Assembly (NCBI GenBank): GCA_034505495.1
Contig: JAPDQV010000001.1
Span: forward strand, 1 to 64,000
DNA length: 64,000 nt
Direction of reading: 5' to 3'
Source: a candidate division KSB1 bacterium
GTDB taxonomy: Bacteria > Zhuqueibacterota > Zhuqueibacteria > Residuimicrobiales > Krinioviventaceae
This document shows positions 63,327 to 64,000 of this stretch, piece by piece. The stretch's first letter is position 1. Every line of letters begins with the position of its first letter. Under the pieces are notes generated by a model. The model saw only the letters and a program-made list of their open reading frames with translations, had not been told where the DNA came from and did not search any database. A program made the translations under genes and the position numbers.

Positions 63327-64000
63327 TTACATCTGAATACGAAGCACGATAGTATAATCGCTTGTCGGTATTGTCGAAATAATGATTTTGTCAATTTTTT
63401 CGCTTGCCGACTCTTTGGCAAGCTCCTGCAGCAAATTTATGCATGACTCCAAGGAGCCGCGAAATTTTGCAAACAATACGCGTCCTGACTGCAAAGAGAG
63501 GCTTACCACCTGCAGCCCTGTTTTGCCGGCCATTTGCTTCAAGCCGGCTTCCCACGATTCAGAGGTGAGCACTCCGGCGTTTATTGCCTGCACCGTTGCA
63601 GTTCCGGTAAACATGACTGCCCGCCCTTGGACGACGGGATTATTGACGGAAACGATCGACGGCAAGCCCGCCCGAAAAGCATCCACGACGGTTTGGGTAA
63701 CGGCGCCTCCGGTCTCCATTTCAATCGAAAAGCTTTGGTCATCTAAAACAAATGCCGTGATGCGGCCGTTTTCTCCACATGCTTGAAGGGCGCTTCTCAA
63801 AACAGCGGCAGCCGCTCCGACCGAAGTCTTGACATCTAATGACAAAGGCGGAGCTTCCACCGTTTTCGGCGGTTCACTTACAGCCGGCTCCTCCTTTTGT
63901 TTTGTTTCGACGCTTGGAGGTAATGGTTGTTCGCCGAGCGTGTCTGCAACAGCCGCTTCATCTGACCCCGCCGCTTTCATTGCCTGCTTCGGCTTTACGA
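63327..64000 (-). CDS. Hypothetical protein, C-terminal part (5' end beyond window)
   Basis: The frame stays open to the window edge, so the N-terminus is missing; ATG 63980 is probably internal. Visible residues form a Pro/Glu-rich linker followed by a beta-alpha domain of about 160 residues (SVGAAAAVLRSALQAC, QVVSLSLQSGRVLFAKFRGSLES, ending SDYTIVLRIQM). The final part resembles the small ferredoxin-like domains of pilus or type II secretion assembly proteins (PilN/PilO/GspM-like), but the match is weak and I do not assign it. Confidence 0.6.
   Translation of the reverse strand, partial: VKPKQAMKAAGSDEAAVADTLGEQPLPPSVETKQKEEPAVSEPPKTVEAPPLSLDVKTSVGAAAAVLRSALQACGENGRITAFVLDDQSFSIEMETGGAVTQTVVDAFRAGLPSIVSVNNPVVQGRAVMFTGTATVQAINAGVLTSESWEAGLKQMAGKTGLQVVSLSLQSGRVLFAKFRGSLESCINLLQELAKESASEKIDKIIISTIPTSDYTIVLRIQM

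Overview
The window is 64 kb of a bacterial chromosome spanning the replication origin. It is a dense, mostly single-copy housekeeping region with no rRNA, CRISPR array, insertion sequence or prophage that I can see. The cell is Gram-negative: there is a TonB-dependent receptor, a patatin/Omp85 outer-membrane fusion, PorV-like barrels and an OmpA-like protein. A very large surface protein ends in a FlgD-like type IX secretion (T9SS) sorting domain. EF-G is of the mitochondrial/spirochaete (spdEFG1) type. Together these fit a member of the FCB (Fibrobacteres-Chlorobi-Bacteroidetes) superphylum or a related candidate phylum (Calditrichota/KSB1-like). That placement is inference; I cannot name a genus from sequence alone.

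Layout. 1-6.3 kb: surface sugar genes (a UDP-GlcNAc 2-epimerase cut by the window edge, a nucleotide-sugar dehydrogenase, dTDP-glucose 4,6-dehydratase), then nadE and a family 2 glycosyltransferase. 6.4-9.9 kb: two tandem tRNA-Lys, bioY, and the patatin/Omp85 fusion. 10-18.9 kb: the origin block. gyrA, gyrB, a DciA/DUF721 gene, recF, dnaN and dnaA all read leftward away from an AT-rich intergenic region with three perfect and two near-perfect DnaA boxes (18458-18915), which is the probable oriC. 18.9-21 kb: an OLD-like ATPase without a nuclease domain, overlapping a P1-family peptidase, closed by a strong bidirectional terminator. 21-31.9 kb: an Oar-like TonB receptor, a WbqC-like protein coupled to tex, a 930-residue barrel/OmpA-like protein and an RlmD-type methyltransferase. 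32-34.9 kb: EF-G and a small RecA/KaiC-like ATPase. 34.9-39 kb: a translation cluster in which tRNA-Ser(TGA), tRNA-Ser(GCT), a DUF3566 protein, gltX, tRNA-Gln(CTG), glnS and tRNA-Arg(TCG) lie on one strand.

39-58.6 kb is the most striking stretch: one long leftward gene string with small gaps. It starts with a small secreted protein, then a 3397-residue repeat-rich T9SS-type protein, a PorV-like barrel fused to TPRs, and a 1333-residue membrane signalling hub (RsbW-like ATPase, two membrane segments, SpoIIE/PP2C phosphatase, two HTH modules, a long acidic linker, TPRs). A STAS protein follows, carrying the same C-terminal helix-turn-helix-like module as the hub, then obgE and dprA. I propose that this is a surface-protein export locus wired to an unusual partner-switching system.

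58.8-64 kb: a TPR protein, a class I aminotransferase, pta, coaD, rsmD and the C-terminal part of an unrecognised gene that runs off the window.
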